NCBI GenBank assembly: GCA_030593225.1
Contig: JAUVHP010000060.1
Location: 1 to 5,759, forward strand
Length of the DNA stretch: 5,759 bases
Origin: an archaeon
Lineage (GTDB): Archaea > Nanobdellota > Nanobdellia > Pacearchaeales > GW2011-AR1
Direction of reading: 5' to 3'
This document shows positions 5,042-5,759 of the stretch, piece after piece (within the stretch, counting starts at the first letter, position 1; every line of letters begins with the position of its first letter). The position numbers and the translations under genes were made by a program. The notes under the pieces are model-generated. The model had not been told where the DNA came from, searched no databases, and saw only the letters and a list, made by a program, of their open reading frames with translations.

Positions 5042-5158
5042 CTTATGATGTAACCCAAGGTATTTGAACCTTCAAATCTGAGCATCTTCTGAAATTTCGA
5101 ATAAATGAGCAAAGCGAATTTAAAGAAGATTTCACGGGTTGGGAGTTGCGTTATCCCA
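5017..5158 (-). ncRNA. Candidate structured RNA with tRNA-like T-arm
   Basis: No convincing protein is encoded between the tRNA and the ORF at 5213, but the region is GC-richer than usual here and can be folded. Stem AACCC/GGGTT (5052-5056 with 5136-5140) closes two hairpins. One is a 14-bp stem with a single bulge and small internal loop (5084-5099 with 5115-5130). The other is, on the minus strand, AAGG-TTCAAATA-CCTT (5057-5072), which resembles a tRNA T-arm followed by GGGTTACA. A third hairpin TGGGA/TCCCA (5140-5144 with 5154-5158) is an alternative that overlaps the closing stem by one base. On the minus strand a TATA-like TTTATATATTT (5171-5181) lies about 25 bp before 5151, and the dyad at 5017-5041 would end the transcript. 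Strand and existence are inferred. I could not fold it as a functional tRNA. Confidence 0.35.
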
Positions 5159-5170
5159 TTATATCTTTCT

Positions 5171-5192
5171 AAATATATAAATTTATTTAAAG
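5171..5192. promoter_or_regulatory. AT-rich promoter region of the ORF at 5213
   Basis: TTATTTAAAG (5183-5192) is centred 25 bp before the plus-strand ATG at 5213, as at other leaderless genes here. Right next to it, AAATATATAAA (5171-5181) reads on the minus strand as TTTATATATTT and could drive the candidate RNA in the opposite direction. Confidence 0.45.
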
Positions 5193-5212
5193 TAATTAAA
5201 TTATAAATTTTC

Positions 5213-5635
5213 ATGGATTCAAAAAATAAGCTTCCTGCCCCAAGCAAAGAATTTATGAGGGCAGTTGTTGATGAAAGTTCAATTGTTATAGACTGCGAAT
5301 TTTGCGATAGGACTCATTTTATAGGAGATGGGGCAGATTATGATGAAGGAGAATTCGAAAATTTAATTAAAAAATCAGAATTAGAACCTGAGAAATATAT
5401 TTTTCATAATTTAAGTTCTATTTCTTGGGGAAGACTCGGAGGAAAACAGGTAGTAGAAGGTTGTCCTTGTAACGAGGCTTCAAAGTACGAACAACTTTTT
5501 TGGGATAGTCGCTATGTAATTGCAGACTATTTTTCTAGCAAATCAAAGAAATTGCAAGGCCAGGCAAATTATGAGGTTGGTTTAGCAAAGAAAGTAAAAT
5601 CTTCTTTAAAGCAAATCCAAAACACAACATTTTAA
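5213..5635 (+). CDS. Unknown protein with CxxC...CPC pattern
   Basis: 140 residues, no named family assigned. The N-terminal part contains VIDCEFCDRTHF (25-36), a CxxC pair (C28, C31) with His35 close by. A second cluster, VVEGCPCNEASKYEQLFWDSRYVIADYF (from 80), holds C84 and C86. Together they suggest one zinc site built from C28, C31 and C84/C86 (or His35). Between them lie an acidic stretch (GDGADYDEGEFENL) and HNLSSISWGRLGGKQ. The last 30 residues are basic and predicted helical. There is no signal peptide or membrane segment. The start is supported by a TATA-like box 25 bp upstream. The gene stands alone between tRNA-Pro and rpl37ae, and its stop overlaps the rpl37ae promoter. Small zinc proteins of this look occur in viruses as well as cells, so origin by transfer is possible but unproven. 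Confidence 0.82.
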   Translation: MDSKNKLPAPSKEFMRAVVDESSIVIDCEFCDRTHFIGDGADYDEGEFENLIKKSELEPEKYIFHNLSSISWGRLGGKQVVEGCPCNEASKYEQLFWDSRYVIADYFSSKSKKLQGQANYEVGLAKKVKSSLKQIQNTTF

Positions 5636-5637
5636 AA
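5630..5637 (+). promoter_or_regulatory. TATA-like box of rpl37ae
   Basis: TTTTAAAA is centred about 27 bp before the rpl37ae ATG at 5661. It includes the TAA stop of the preceding ORF (5633-5635). A T5 run at 5642-5646 follows and may end the upstream transcript. Confidence 0.5.
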
Positions 5638-5660
5638 CTCGTTTTTGATTTAATTTCTAC

Positions 5661-5759
5661 ATGCCAACTAAATCAAAAAAATCAAAATCAGCAGGAAGAT
5701 TTGGGTCAAGATATGGAAAACGAGTTAGAGATAATCTTGTAAAAGTTGAAATTAAACAA
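5661..5759 (+). CDS. rpl37ae: Ribosomal protein L37Ae (3' end outside window)
   Basis: The first 33 codons of a large-subunit ribosomal protein that normally continues with a CxxC zinc ribbon about 10 residues later. The visible N-terminus, basic and followed by SAGRFGSRYGKRVRDNLVKVEIKQ, matches the archaeal/eukaryotic L37Ae pattern (G-R-[FY]-G-x-R-Y-G-x-x-[IV]-R). The zinc ribbon itself lies beyond the window, so it cannot be checked. The ATG at 5661 is the family start and has a TATA-like box at the usual distance. Confidence 0.88.
   Translation, partial: MPTKSKKSKSAGRFGSRYGKRVRDNLVKVEIKQ

Noticed and set aside
5045..5092. C/D-box guide RNA on the plus strand (ATGATGT at 5045, CTGA at 5078 and 5089)
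   Set aside because: The C box is imperfect, box spacing does not fit the compact archaeal layout and no proper C'/D' pair is present.
4938..5212. Integration site (attL/attR) of a mobile element at tRNA-Pro
   Set aside because: The downstream T-arm copy is inverted and imperfect, whereas integration leaves direct repeats; no integrase gene is in the window.
5029..5247. Minus-strand ORF of 72 codons over the structured gap
   Set aside because: It runs through the hairpins, the AT-rich promoter and the start of the plus-strand ORF; composition shifts along it and no start signal fits. The structure argues for RNA rather than protein.

Overview
The window looks like part of a small, AT-rich archaeal genome (roughly 30% GC by eye). 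The best guess is a DPANN lineage of the Pacearchaeota/Woesearchaeota type. Archaeal or archaeal/eukaryotic markers are L40e, aIF5A with its hypusine site, a Spt5-type NusG, a Sec61-gamma-type SecE, archaeal-length L11 and L37Ae, plus a tRNA without an encoded CCA. No Shine-Dalgarno motifs were evident. Most first genes have a TATA-like box centred about 25-28 bp before the start codon, which implies leaderless mRNAs. The lineage is inferred from gene style and was not tested by phylogeny.

Layout: on the minus strand, a partial rpl40e (1-141) and eif5A (248-640) are separated by a GC-richer stretch. That stretch holds a 19-codon ORF whose last residues repeat the C-terminus of aIF5A. Divergent from eif5A, an SlyD-like FKBP prolyl isomerase (691-1329) shares with it a perfectly palindromic TATA box lying exactly midway between the two start codons. 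On the plus strand follow ftsZ (1397-2503), an unknown ORF (2505-2987), secE (3012-3188, 58 codons), spt5/nusG (3305-3763), an unknown ORF overlapping both neighbours (3756-4235), and rpl11 with a long charged tail (4225-4890). Next come tRNA-Pro(UGG) (4938-5010), a 200-bp structured non-coding stretch, an unknown ORF with a CxxC...CPC pattern (5213-5635), and the beginning of rpl37ae (5661-5759, runs off the window).

How they work together: the backbone is the common archaeal ftsZ-secE-spt5-rpl11 neighbourhood (cell division, protein export, transcription elongation, ribosome). Here it is interrupted by two lineage-specific small ORFs, and the usual continuation into L1-L10-L12 is missing. 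The remaining genes are translation or folding genes.

Most interesting candidates: (1) a possible minus-strand structured RNA at about 5017-5158, with a tRNA-like T-arm, a closing stem, its own TATA-like box and a terminal hairpin; (2) the mirror-symmetric shared promoter at 661-670; (3) the aIF5A tail copy at 180-239; (4) the unknown ORF wedged by overlaps between spt5 and rpl11.
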